This document shows positions 1 through 8,800 of a stretch of 35,943 nt of DNA, in pieces (positions within the stretch are counted from its first letter, which is position 1; every line of letters starts with the position of its first letter). Made by a program: the position numbers and the translations under genes. Origin of the DNA: Weizmannia acidilactici (lineage in GTDB: Bacteria; Bacillota; Bacilli; Bacillales; Bacillaceae_C); contig NZ_BKZP01000033.1 of NCBI RefSeq assembly GCF_008974185.1, positions 1-35,943 of the forward strand, written 5' to 3'. The notes under the pieces are model-generated. The model saw only the letters and a list, made by a program, of their open reading frames with translations, had not been told where the DNA came from and did no database searches.

Positions 1-251
1 CTGTCATGCATTAATGTGCGTTTAAAGTACACATTTCCAAACAGAAACTGAATGCTTCTGCCATCACGTCTGCAGTACTCCCAGCCTTCTTCGAGTTTCT
101 GCTCTGTTATCATCCGGTCTAATTTCACAAATACGTCCCCTACCAGTTGCGTAAAGACCTCCTGCATAAAAATATTGAACTGCTCTTCAAAATCGATAAG
201 GCTCTTTGTATCCTTTAATAACTCAGCAATTTTTGATATAATGTTTTCCAT
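1..251 (-). CDS. ISLre2-family transposase, N-terminal part (cut by window edge)
   Basis: Reading the minus strand from the ATG at 251 gives an uninterrupted frame of 83 residues that runs off the window. It begins MENIISKIAELLKDTKSLID and later contains an EEGWEYCRRDGRSIQF segment followed by FGNVYFKRTLMHD. This matches my memory of the N-terminus of ISLre2 (formerly UPF0236) transposases, which open with MENII-type helices and then a TFGTVxFKRT-like strand. An AGAGGTG ribosome site lies just upstream of the ATG. The outer end of the element should lie between about 300 and 360, but I cannot define its terminal repeat because the other end is outside the window. Whether the full transposase is intact cannot be judged here. 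Confidence 0.72.
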   Translation of the reverse strand, partial: MENIISKIAELLKDTKSLIDFEEQFNIFMQEVFTQLVGDVFVKLDRMITEQKLEEGWEYCRRDGRSIQFLFGNVYFKRTLMHD

Positions 252-356
252 GGGAACACCTCTTTCTAAATGTATTCGCGTGGTAGCGCACATTAAATGA
301 TAGAGTGTCTTCCTATTTTTTTCCACTCATAAGTCCCCGAGTAAAATTTTACACAT

Positions 357-384
357 ACAAGAAACCGCGCATTTGATTGCGCGG
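357..384 (-). terminator. Rho-independent terminator of cbpB
   Basis: On the minus strand a CCGCGC / GCGCGG stem with an 8-nt loop is followed by TTTCTTGT. It lies about ten bases after the cbpB stop codon. Confidence 0.7.
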
Positions 385-394
385 CGGCCGTACT

Positions 395-841
395 CTAAAA
401 ATGGTTTAGTTTATGAATATGATGGTTTAACTCTTTTAACAGCGAACGCCTCGTAAAAATACCGGCAAAAAACCCTTCGTCATCTTCTACACACAAAAAA
501 TTATGGTCGACAAGCCATCTTAATGCTTTTTCAAAATTGTCATGCACATTGAGCCTTGGGATATTCCGGTTCATCACCGCTTCTACTTTAATTTCGCCCA
601 GTTTTTCGAATTCAATCCTCTCCAGGCCGAGAATCGAATCGGTAATCATCGCTGAACTGATCAGGCCGTGCAGCCGATATTGCGCATCCAGCACCGGCAC
701 CGCGGAATATCCGCTTTTGGTAAGCACCAATAAAGCGTGTTCCAAATTATTCCCAATCTGCACATGGGCGACCTTTTCTGATGGAATCATAAAATCAATG
801 ATTTTAGGTTCAAGAAACTCGTGGCTCTGTAAAGAGATCAT
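395..841 (-). CDS. cbpB: CBS-domain c-di-AMP-binding protein CbpB/DarB (YkuL)
   Basis: The protein has 148 residues, close to the 147 of B. subtilis YkuL. It is built of two CBS motifs, roughly residues 15-70 and 85-145. Signature stretches include KVAHVQIGNNLEHALLVLTK, the RLHGLI turn, LGLERIEFEKL and the C-terminal GIFTRR. In B. subtilis and Listeria this soluble dimer binds c-di-AMP; when apo it stimulates the (p)ppGpp synthetase Rel and also acts on pyruvate carboxylase, linking potassium status to the stringent response. The start is ATG preceded by AAAAGGGGAT with rather long spacing (about 11 nt). Between ykuJ and cbpB there is a hairpin terminator and a gap of about 180 bases, so cbpB probably has its own promoter. 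In B. subtilis ykuK and abbA lie in this interval; I see no such genes here. Confidence 0.93.
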   Translation of the reverse strand: MISLQSHEFLEPKIIDFMIPSEKVAHVQIGNNLEHALLVLTKSGYSAVPVLDAQYRLHGLISSAMITDSILGLERIEFEKLGEIKVEAVMNRNIPRLNVHDNFEKALRWLVDHNFLCVEDDEGFFAGIFTRRSLLKELNHHIHKLNHF

Positions 842-984
842 CGTGCAAAAATCCCCTTTTCTTCATTTTTTTCAGGTAACAAAAACCATTAAAGAGGAGA
901 ATGCTGAAATTTATCATGTTTGCCATCATGGATGTAAAGATATAACCGATCTTTTATATTTTATCATAAACAGAAGCGGATTGA

Positions 985-1015
985 CGAAAGAAAAACGCCC
1001 GGCTAGATGCCGGGC
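985..1015 (-). terminator. Terminator of ykuJ
   Basis: Minus-strand stem GCCCGGC / GCCGGGC (7 bp, 5-nt loop) followed by GTTTTTCTTTC, starting about ten bases after the ykuJ stop codon. Confidence 0.85.
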
Positions 1016-1025
1016 AGACCGATTT

Positions 1026-1277
1026 TTAGCTGTTCGAACCTTCCTGGACAATATCAAAAATTTCAATCGCGGCGATATCGAGATCGTCAAATTGGTATTT
1101 GTTGGCGTGTTTCTGTCCGTCGTAAACTTCCAATTCAAATGTGCCGTTCTGTGGGAAAAATTTCACCTGGCACAGCGTTTTTCCGTTTACTTCAAAACGT
1201 CTTTGCTGAACTTCGCCTGTATCTTTCGCTTCCTGCATTGCCTGCAGCCTTTGGATAATTCCTAGTAGTTGAGACAT
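1026..1277 (-). CDS. ykuJ: YkuJ family protein
   Basis: The 83-residue product begins MSQLLGIIQRLQAMQE and continues with RRFEVNGKTLCQVKFFPQ, FELEVYDG and a QFDDLDIAAIEIFDI segment. This is the layout of B. subtilis YkuJ (about 79 residues). It is a small cytosolic alpha/beta protein with a solved fold in that family but no assigned reaction. The ATG is preceded by GAAAGGAG at ideal spacing, and the gene ends at its own hairpin terminator. The next minus-strand gene is cbpB, which keeps the B. subtilis neighbourhood (ykuJ-ykuK-abbA-ykuL) apart from the missing genes. Confidence 0.9.
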   Translation of the reverse strand: MSQLLGIIQRLQAMQEAKDTGEVQQRRFEVNGKTLCQVKFFPQNGTFELEVYDGQKHANKYQFDDLDIAAIEIFDIVQEGSNS

Positions 1278-1537
1278 AATGGACTCCTTTCAACGAACAT
1301 GAGTGCCCTTCCTGTTTTTGGAAGTTTATACAATCCCTCTCATCAGCAACGAATGTGATTTTACTATCCCATACGAATTGTACAGTAAATCTTAAACTTA
1401 GGAAAGGGACTGACGACAAATTTTTTCATTTTGCAACGTTTTCTTGCCTTATTTTATCCTAAAATCCGCACGGCATTGAAAAAATTTTAAGCGTTTATGA
1501 CAGATTTCGATTTGCTAACCGTAAAATTTTTAAAATA

Positions 1538-1748
1538 AAGGGGCAGTCCTAAAAGCCGGTAAATTGGCCAAAGGACACCCCTTTAATAACAAAATTTTTG
1601 ATGATCGCGAAATTCACTCGCTTTCCGCACGCGTCGGGAGCCTCCTCGCCCGATACCTCAGCACGAGGGGGCTCGCTTTTCCCGCAGGATTCCCGAAAAT
1701 TTCGCGATCATGATCTCTACTTTTCAGGGCTTTGGGACAGCCCCTTTA
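1538..1748. repeat. Dispersed palindromic element, copy 1 (MITE-like)
   Basis: The element is bounded by inverted GGGGCWGTCC-type ends: AAAGGGGCAGTCC at 1538 and GGGACAGCCCCTTT ending at 1746. The left end folds on its own, because TTGGCCAAAGGACACCCC (from 1565) pairs back to it. Inside, 1600-1715 is a second palindrome: ATGATCGCGAAATT at 1601 against AATTTCGCGATCAT ending at 1711. It encloses GCTTTCCGC and GCTTTTCCCGC blocks. The first 37 bases of the inner core recur exactly in copy 2 at 28182. No reading frame of note is present. The right end abuts the acetamidase stop codon by two bases. Bases 1278-1537 between ykuJ and this element hold no gene that I can support. Confidence 0.8.
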
Positions 1749-1750
1749 GT

Positions 1751-2641
1751 TTAAAACAAATCCGGCAAAATTTCTTTCGGTACCGCAATCCTTACTGTGG
1801 CAAGTGGGTTTACAATTTGGCTGATTTCCAGGCCGCATGCGGCGCTGAGCAGCCTGTACGCATCGTTAAAGATAAGCCCATGCGCATCCGCAAGCCGGCG
1901 CACCGCAATGCGCATCCCTTTTTTTGCCGCCAGTTCAATATTCTCTGCCGATGAAACAAAAAACCAATTGTCTGTTGTTTCGACAACCGGGATGCCAACC
2001 GGAACCGCGCCATCCCATTTCGTACACTCGAGCGTAACTTTTCCGCCGATTTCCACACCGGATCCGTCCAGTTCCCCGTCTCCCATTGCGGCGTGGAGAT
2101 CACCGAGCGCAAGCAGGGCGCCTTCATGGAAAACGGGCAGGTACAATTTTGAACCGACCGTGATCCACTTCGTATCCATATTGCCGCCATGGTCGCCGGG
2201 CGTTTCGCACAGGACTGACCCTTCCGCCGGTGCTACGCCGATCACCCCGATCATCGGCCTTGCCGGAAATTGGAGCCGGCTGTTGAACAGTATTTTCCCG
2301 TCTTTCACCGGGATAATACGTGTATCGGATTCTTTCACGTCCCTTCCGAGCGCCCCCATCCCCGGATAAAGCACCATCACACCAACTTCGTTTAACGAAA
2401 TATCCTTTATTTCCACACAAAGCGTATCGCCTTTTTTTACGCCTTCAATATAAATCGGGCCGGTTGCAGGATTTATAAAAGGGATATCTACTTCCGTCCG
2501 CAGCTGCGACGGGGAAGTAATTTTTCCGCAATAGCAGTCGTACGTTTCCACAGCAAATGTTTCGTTCAATCGGACTGTATACGCCGGTTTGTTTTCCGCC
2601 GAAAAATGGGTAATAAAATGTTCTTTTTGCAGTTGTTTCAT
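1751..2641 (-). CDS. Acetamidase/formamidase family protein
   Basis: The product has 296 residues. It resembles the FmdA/AmdA acetamidase/formamidase family, which hydrolyses short-chain amides to the acid and ammonia. Family-like features are INPATGPIYIEGVKKGDTL, the PARPMIGVIGVAP block, the metal- and substrate-site region CETPGDHGGNMDTKWI, LGDLHAAMGDGE, and a C-terminal domain resembling the family's small barrel. The length matches the single-domain bacterial form of about 300 residues. The ATG has an AAGGAGTGGACA leader. It starts 22 bases after the fadH stop on the same strand, so the two are probably cotranscribed from the FadR-controlled fadH promoter. The natural amide is unknown. 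A repeat element follows the stop codon at once. Confidence 0.88.
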   Translation of the reverse strand: MKQLQKEHFITHFSAENKPAYTVRLNETFAVETYDCYCGKITSPSQLRTEVDIPFINPATGPIYIEGVKKGDTLCVEIKDISLNEVGVMVLYPGMGALGRDVKESDTRIIPVKDGKILFNSRLQFPARPMIGVIGVAPAEGSVLCETPGDHGGNMDTKWITVGSKLYLPVFHEGALLALGDLHAAMGDGELDGSGVEIGGKVTLECTKWDGAVPVGIPVVETTDNWFFVSSAENIELAAKKGMRIAVRRLADAHGLIFNDAYRLLSAACGLEISQIVNPLATVRIAVPKEILPDLF

Positions 2642-2663
2642 TGTCCACTCCTTCCGCGGCCAT

Positions 2664-3428
2664 TTAAAAAGGATGCTGGTTCAGCCACTGGCCGCCATCC
2701 ATTGTAATGACTTCCCCATTGATATAAGACGCTTGGGGGGAGAACAGGAAATAGGCGAGTTCGGCAATTTCCTCCGGTGTACCGAGCCTGCCGAGCGGGA
2801 CACTGTTTAACGTCCTTTTCGCCGCTTCTTCCGATACCCAAAGCTTATCGGCTCCGCCCGTCCTTTCAATTGGGCCGGGCGCAATCGCATTGACACGGAT
2901 ACCGTATTTTCCGCCCCATTCGACCGCCAGCGTGCGCGTCAAAGACAGTACGCCCGCTTTCGCCGCTGCAGAATGGGAAACGCCTGCTCCCGCCCTCCAT
3001 GCATAAGTGGCTACCATATTTATGATACTTCCTTTTCTCTTTTTGTCTATCCAATAATTTCCAACCGCATGTGAACAATAAAAAGTGCCGTTTAAAACAA
3101 TATTGATCACCGCATTCCAGCCGTTGACCGACAATTTTTCTGCAGGACAAATAAAATTTCCGGCGGCATTGTTGACAAGAAAATCTATGCGTCCGAACTG
3201 CCTGTCCGCCTCCGTCACCATCCTGCGCACATCTTCCGGGTTTCTGACATCCATTTGAACCGTCAGCGCATCCGGAGTAATGGCGAGCAGCTCCTCTTTC
3301 ATTTTCGTCAATTTTTCCTCATCCCTGCCTGTGATCACAACTTTCGCCCCGGACTGCGCAAACTTTAATGCCATCGCTTTTCCCATTCCGTTTGATCCGC
3401 CTGTAATGATGACCACCTTTTCTTTCAT
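2664..3428 (-). CDS. fadH: 2,4-dienoyl-CoA reductase (SDR), FadH/YkuF
   Basis: A 254-residue short-chain dehydrogenase with the cofactor motif ITGGSNGMGKAMA near the N-terminus and NNAAGNFICPAE in the middle. In place of the usual YxxxK it has SHSAAAKAGVLSLTRTLAVE, with a tyrosine earlier in MVATYAWRAG. Loss of the YxxxK tyrosine together with an upstream TYA is the hallmark of dienoyl-CoA reductases, where an upstream tyrosine takes part in proton transfer. This, together with the FadR box in front, supports fadH over fabG. The enzyme reduces 2,4-dienoyl-CoA intermediates during beta-oxidation of unsaturated fatty acids using NADPH. ATG follows GGGAGGAGAAAAG, a very strong site. It heads a two-gene unit with the acetamidase gene. 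Confidence 0.93.
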   Translation of the reverse strand: MKEKVVIITGGSNGMGKAMALKFAQSGAKVVITGRDEEKLTKMKEELLAITPDALTVQMDVRNPEDVRRMVTEADRQFGRIDFLVNNAAGNFICPAEKLSVNGWNAVINIVLNGTFYCSHAVGNYWIDKKRKGSIINMVATYAWRAGAGVSHSAAAKAGVLSLTRTLAVEWGGKYGIRVNAIAPGPIERTGGADKLWVSEEAAKRTLNSVPLGRLGTPEEIAELAYFLFSPQASYINGEVITMDGGQWLNQHPF

Positions 3429-3445
3429 CTTTTCTCCTCCCTAGG

Positions 3446-3465
3446 ATGAATGAATAACCATTCAT
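3446..3465. promoter_or_regulatory. FadR operator upstream of fadH
   Basis: ATGAATGAATAACCATTCAT is a near-perfect palindrome. It agrees with the Bacillus FadR (TetR family) consensus WTGAATGAMTANTCATTCAW at all but one position. It lies 18 bases upstream of the fadH start, where it would overlap or follow the promoter. In B. subtilis long-chain acyl-CoA releases FadR, so this site predicts derepression by fatty acids. Confidence 0.82.
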
Positions 3466-3483
3466 TTTATTTTTAAAGTTTTT

Positions 3484-3511
3484 AACGGGCAATCGCATGG
3501 ATCTGCCCGTT
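3484..3511. terminator. Hairpin between the 71-aa gene and fadH
   Basis: AACGGGCA at 3484 pairs with TGCCCGTT at 3504 across a 12-nt loop. It follows the stop of the 71-residue gene on the minus strand but has no clear T-tract, so it is a weak terminator at best. Confidence 0.35.
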
Positions 3512-3565
3512 ATTTGCCGTTTTGTGCTGCCCCGGCGGCCATTTGGCTTGCGGGGCGCAATAAAA

Positions 3566-3781
3566 CTATAAATCTCTTTTTAATTTCAGCAGGGATTCGT
3601 GCATTTTCGTTAACGACCGGATAATCGTTTTTTTTCGGTTATAGCCTTTCACAACGACCGTTAACCCGTTATATTCCGTAAAAACCTGCCCCCAAGAACT
3701 GTCATGCAAAAATCCGTAAACATAAATCTTAATATATCCCTCTTTGGCAGGAATAAAAAACATATCCATTCGTTCGCTCAT
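3566..3781 (-). CDS. Small hypothetical protein
   Basis: The 71-residue product is MSERMDMFFIPAKEG... and ends in a basic helix with KTIIRSLTKMHESLLKLKRD. I do not recognise the family. The beginning looks like beta strands (EGYIKIYVYGF, GQVFTEYNGLTVVVKGY), followed by a lysine- and arginine-rich amphipathic helix; there is no signal peptide or membrane segment. An AAAGGAG ribosome site lies 10 bases before the ATG, which argues for a real gene. It is transcribed toward fadH but is separated from it by about 140 bases holding a hairpin and the FadR box, so it is probably its own unit or the tail of the GGDEF/EAL transcript. Confidence 0.7.
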   Translation of the reverse strand: MSERMDMFFIPAKEGYIKIYVYGFLHDSSWGQVFTEYNGLTVVVKGYNRKKTIIRSLTKMHESLLKLKRDL

Positions 3782-3953
3782 TTTTGCACGCTCCTTTCGC
3801 CGTCTAAAGCGCGGCTCCGTTTCCCGGCTGCAGAACGGGGGTGCCGGTTTGTGTAAAAGGAACCGTCTTGCTGCATCATCTTATCCTATACAATACAATG
3901 TACCATTAGTACGGCAAAAAGAAAATATTTTTTTGCAATTCTGCGGGATGCTT

Positions 3954-5633
3954 TTACAGAAAAAACCGTTTTTCCACTTCTTCAGCGGTGATCGGCCGGC
4001 TGAAGAAATATCCTTGCGCTTTCTGGCAACGGACGGACCGCAAAAACTGCACCTGTTCTTTCTCCTCAACGCCTTCCGCCACCACTTCAAGCCCAAGATG
4101 GTGGGCCAAATGGATGATCGTTTTTGTAATCGCCACATCTTTTTTACTAATTTGCAGTTCACGGACAAAAGACTGGTCGATTTTTAAAATGTCTACCGGA
4201 AATTTTTTAATATAATTCAAAGAAGAATAACCCGTCCCAAAGTCATCGACCGATATCGTCAGCCCCATGTTTTTCAGCCTGTTAAGCATCTTTAATATAT
4301 TGTCCTTGTCTTCCATCGCCCCTTCCGTAATTTCGATTTCAAGTGCAGAAGGCGGAAGACCGTATTTTCTCAGTGTCTTCCCGATAAAACCGGGCAGCCC
4401 CGGATCGAGAAACTGTTTTGGCGAAATATTGACAGCGACCCGGATATCGGCCCGCCCTTTTTTGCGCCATTTAGCGAGTTGGGCGCATACATGGTTGATC
4501 ACCCATTCACCGATCGGAATGATCAGCCCTGTTTCCTCTGCGAGCGGAATGAATTTCAGCGGCGGGACATTCCCGAATTTCGGGTTATGCCATCTTAAAA
4601 GCGCTTCAAAACTTTTAATCCGACCCGTCTTGAGCTGCACCTGCGGCTGGTAATTGATTGTCAGCTCGTTTTTCTCAATTGCTCTCCGCAAATGGGCTTC
4701 CAGCATAAGATAATTATAGAAATCTGTATCCATATTTTTGCTATAAAAACGGAAATGGCCTTTTCCGCTTTCCTTCACTTTAAACAGCGCTGTATCTGCA
4801 TGTTTGATTAATGTTCCCACTTCTTCCCCGTCTTCCGGATAAATACTGATCCCGATGGAGGGGGTAAGAAAGTAATCTTCGCCATCGATTTTAAAAGGTT
4901 CATAAAAGGCAGCCAAAATCTGCTCTGCAATTTTTTCAACCTCTTCTTTTGGGTGGCCGGAAACGACCGCAATAAATTCATCGCCACCCTGGCGATACAC
5001 TTCATAATCATGAAAGGGAAGCTGTTTCAACCGCCGGGCCGCCAGCTTCAAGATTTCATCACCAACATGCTGGCCCAAAATATCATTAAAATACTTAAAA
5101 CGGTCAAGGTCGAGATATAAAACAGCAAGCTGCGGCCCGCCTGCTTTTTCCTTCCCGGTTTTCTTTTGAAGTTGTTCGAGCAGTGCGCGCCTGTTCCAAA
5201 GCCCTGTCAAATGGTCGCGCATTTGGAAATATGTATGGGAAAACGGCAGTTGTTTACCGTCTTGAATCAGCTCTGTTATTTCCCTTGTGATCGCAATCAC
5301 CCATTTGCCTTCATGTACGCCGACTAAAGATGTGTGGAAGACACGGTTGCTGTCCGGCCCGTGGATAAAATGGACCGGCCTTTTTTCTTCCAAGGCGGTT
5401 TTGCAATAGTGCTCGAACCGGGCGGCTTCCCCTTCCCCCAAAACTTCGTGTAAAAACTTGCCGATTTCGGCCGTATGCTCATCTTTGTTTACATAGGCAA
5501 ATTTAAATGCCGGCCCCTGTTCCACTTTTAAAATGCTGACCGTATCATAAAACTGGGACAGGAAATCCCGGCTGAAAAAAGCTTCAACTTGAAGATCATG
5601 AAATTTCTCTCGTGCTGCTTTCGCTTCGTCCAT
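3954..5633 (-). CDS. PAS-GGDEF-EAL c-di-GMP signalling protein
   Basis: From the ATG at 5633 (AAAGGATG leader) the product is 559 residues. The order is an N-terminal PAS-like sensor (about 15-130), a GGDEF domain (about 135-300) and an EAL domain (about 310-555). The diguanylate cyclase signature RQGGDEF is intact. The inhibitory RxxD site expected a few residues before GGDEF reads PFHD, so product inhibition there is unlikely. The EAL signature residues are all present: SFEALLRW, VNISPKQF, LEIEITEG, DDFGTGYSS, LKIDQSFV, VVAEGVE and QGYFFSRP. Both synthesis and hydrolysis of c-di-GMP are therefore chemically possible. There is no membrane segment. An upstream in-frame ATG would add 28 residues but lacks a good ribosome site. 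B. subtilis has an EAL protein (YkuI) near ykuJ, but that protein lacks this layout. Confidence 0.93.
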   Translation of the reverse strand: MDEAKAAREKFHDLQVEAFFSRDFLSQFYDTVSILKVEQGPAFKFAYVNKDEHTAEIGKFLHEVLGEGEAARFEHYCKTALEEKRPVHFIHGPDSNRVFHTSLVGVHEGKWVIAITREITELIQDGKQLPFSHTYFQMRDHLTGLWNRRALLEQLQKKTGKEKAGGPQLAVLYLDLDRFKYFNDILGQHVGDEILKLAARRLKQLPFHDYEVYRQGGDEFIAVVSGHPKEEVEKIAEQILAAFYEPFKIDGEDYFLTPSIGISIYPEDGEEVGTLIKHADTALFKVKESGKGHFRFYSKNMDTDFYNYLMLEAHLRRAIEKNELTINYQPQVQLKTGRIKSFEALLRWHNPKFGNVPPLKFIPLAEETGLIIPIGEWVINHVCAQLAKWRKKGRADIRVAVNISPKQFLDPGLPGFIGKTLRKYGLPPSALEIEITEGAMEDKDNILKMLNRLKNMGLTISVDDFGTGYSSLNYIKKFPVDILKIDQSFVRELQISKKDVAITKTIIHLAHHLGLEVVAEGVEEKEQVQFLRSVRCQKAQGYFFSRPITAEEVEKRFFL

Positions 5634-5791
5634 AATATCATCCTTTTTATCCCGATTAAAGGGAAATATGGCCACCACGGCGTGGGATTTCCACATTTCC
5701 CGGCAAATGCAATACATTTGGAAAAATCTACTTCTATTTTACAGGGAAAAGCAAAAAAAGAATAGAAAAAACGGTGAAAACGGGTACAATA

Positions 5792-5815
5792 GAACAAGCG
5801 GATACCCGCCTGTTC
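5792..5815 (-). terminator. Hairpin after the MMPL transporter gene
   Basis: GAACAAGCGG and CCGCCTGTTC form a stem with a 4-nt loop immediately after the transporter stop codon. The T-tract on the minus strand is weak. Confidence 0.5.
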
Positions 5816-5817
5816 TT

Positions 5818-8800
5818 TTATTCCTTACTGGCGATAAATGGCCACCAATTTGCCTTGCCGAGCACTTTTACGATTACCGGAACGAAGAGCGGAAGAATGA
5901 CAAATGCATAGAGCAACAATCCTGTCAGCGTCAGTGTTGCAATTTGGAGCAATGACAAAACACCGGACGGCATCATTGCTGCAAATGTGCCAGATAAAAT
6001 GATTGCCGCTGAAATGATAACAGTACCCATATTTTTCATTGACAGCAAAATTCCTTTGCGCACCGGCAAATCCTGATATTCATTGAACCGTTCCATCAGG
6101 AAAATCGAGTAGTCAGTGCCAAGCGCTATTAAGATGACAAACCCGAAGAACGGCACCGCCCAGCTGATCCCAGGGTAGCCAAGCAAATGCACAAAAATGA
6201 GTTCGGCGAGCCCGACGGAAGCATAGTACGTCAGCAGCAGGGAAGCAAGCAAATACAGCGGCATCATCAATGACCGCAGGAAAATCATCAGCGCCAGCGT
6301 CACCCCGATCATCATATATGTAACGGTGCGGCTGTAATCCGCTTTCGACATTTTGTTTAAGTCATGATTAATGCTGGATACCCCGCCGATGCCGATATGG
6401 GCATTTTCCAGTTTCGTCCCTTTCACCGCATCTTTAACGGCCTTGCCGATGTCATCGATTGTGGCCATCGCGCCGTTTGAATATGGGTTTTCATTCAATG
6501 TGATGTTAAACGTCACCATTTTCCCGTCTTTTGAGATATAGTGGTTCAATGCTTTTTGGTAATCGGCGTTGGCCAAAAGCTCATCCGGAATATAGATGCC
6601 GGACTGTTCCATGGTTGTTTCATCCGATAAATCGTTCAAATAAGAGCCGGCATCATAAAGCCCTGCTTTAATTTTGCCCAACCCTTTCGCGCCTGAATCC
6701 AGGCCGTCCGACAACTGGTTGATTTTTGTACCGAATGTGTTGAAGCCGGACTGCAGACGTGCCTGCCCGTCAGCGATGCCCTGAAGCCCTTTTTGGATCG
6801 ACGGAATTTTTTGGATCACTTGGTTTTGCCCGTCAGCTGTTTTGTTGATGCCGGACTGTAACTGGTTTAGCCCCTGGATGATTGGCGTAAAGCCATCCGC
6901 AAACTGGCCGAGGGCGGTTGAAATGGCTCCAAGCTTTTCATTCACCATCTCCAGTGTGGATGTCATCGTATGAATCCTGCTGTACAATTCGGCAATCGTA
7001 CCACTGCTTGAACCGATGCCGAGCATGACCATTTCTTGCTGCAATTTTTGGAACTGCGGATCATTCTTCACTTCCGGATGGTCTTTTAAAAATGCTTGAT
7101 AGGATGCCTCAAGCGTTTGCAGCTGTTGCGGGATGTCGCTCGGCAACTGGCCGGTTTGCTCGATAAACTGGTTTATGCCGGTTTCGACCTGCTGGTATTT
7201 TTCATAAAGCTGATTAAAGCCGGATTGCAGTTCCCTTGCCTGGTCCTGCGCTTTTTTTACACCGGTTTTCAGCTGTTCCGCACCTTGCGACCCGCTTCTG
7301 ATCCCATTTTCAATCTGGCTGAGCGATGTATTAAGATCCCCCATGCTGGCTGCGATTTTCTCCGTTCCCGTCTGCAATTGGCCGATGCCGTCCGTTGCTT
7401 CTTTAAATTTCGATTTGGAATCTGCTAAAAACTGTGACGCTTCTTTCAGCCCTGATTTGATTTTGCCGATGCCGTTATTGCTTTTTTCAATACCTTCGCT
7501 TAATGTTTTTGCCTGGTTTTTGACGTAAATTTCTTTCATGATGCTGCCATCCGGCCTTGTAGCACTTTGCACCTGGGCGACATCCTTGACCTTATCGAGA
7601 TCCGCGCTTATTTTTTCAATTAAGGCCAGATAATCTTTTGATTTGACGGATTCGTCGTTTTCAAGCACCACTTCGACCGGCATCACTTTACCTGCGCCGA
7701 AACTATCAGAAATGATATTGAACGCTTTTACGGCGTCATATCCGTTGCCGAGTTCGTCCAATGAATTGAATGACAGCTTTCCGTCATAGCTGACCGAGAG
7801 CGGGACCGTCAAAAGTGCAACGATCGCGAGGGCAAGAAACGGCCTTGCAAGCGAAAAAAGCCCGGCCCGTTCCCAAATTTTGCTTTCGCGGTGGGAAATT
7901 TCCCCACGTACCGGCCAGAACAGCCCCTTTTTCAGCGTAGCCATGAAAAACGGCACAATCGAAAATAATGCGCACAAAAGTACGACCACCCCGATCGCAA
8001 CTGCGGAAGCCGACTGGTACAATTTAAAGCTGGCAAGCCCGATCGAAGCAAAACCGATCAGAACCGCAATGCCGCTAAACAATACCGTTTTCCCTGCCGA
8101 CTTATAAGTAGTGGCGATCGCCGGAAGCACTTCATTTCCTTTTGCCAGTTCTTCTTTAAACCGGCTGAGCAGCAAAATGCAGTAATCCGTGCCGATCCCA
8201 AACAAAACGGCGACAAGGAAAATTTGCGTAAAATTCGAAACCGGGAAATCAAACTTGTCTGCCAAAATCGCAACAATGAATTGGCTGATCATATAAGAAA
8301 TCCCGACGGTTAAAAGCGGAATAATAGGCGCAACAACCGACCTGTACACAAGCACGAGCACCACAAGAATAAAAATCACCGTAATGGTTTCCGTCTTTTT
8401 CAGCCCTGCTTGCGAGCTGTCCGTCACATCCTCATTGATCAGTTTGTTGCCTGTCATCATCGCCTCAACACCCGGCGTTTGGACCGCTTTTTGCAAATCA
8501 GCGCGGACACTTTTAAAAGGCTTGCCACCTGCATCGACCTGCGCCACAACCATCACCGTTTTGCCGTCTTTTGACACAAGCTGGCTTTTTAGGGAAGGAT
8601 CGTTAAAATGTGTGGTCATATTTTGGATCGCGTACTGTTTCTTATTGCTTTCCAATCGCCCGACCGTGTTCCGGATATGATCCATATCTGAAGCCGAAAG
8701 CTTTTCCCTGCCATGAAACACAATCATGACACTTGTTGTATCACTGCCTGCATCATCGTGCCGGCTTTTGATCTCATCCGCTAAAGATGATGCATAGCCT

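Noticed and set aside
537-1265. Long plus-strand frame opposite cbpB and ykuJ
   Set aside because: It is antisense to two well-supported genes, crosses their terminator and has no family resemblance or ribosome site.
1598-1954. Plus-strand frame through repeat copy 1 into the acetamidase gene
   Set aside because: It crosses a palindromic repeat and is antisense to a recognised gene.
2124-2420. Other-frame open stretches inside the acetamidase gene
   Set aside because: They are frame shadows caused by base composition and have no independent signals.
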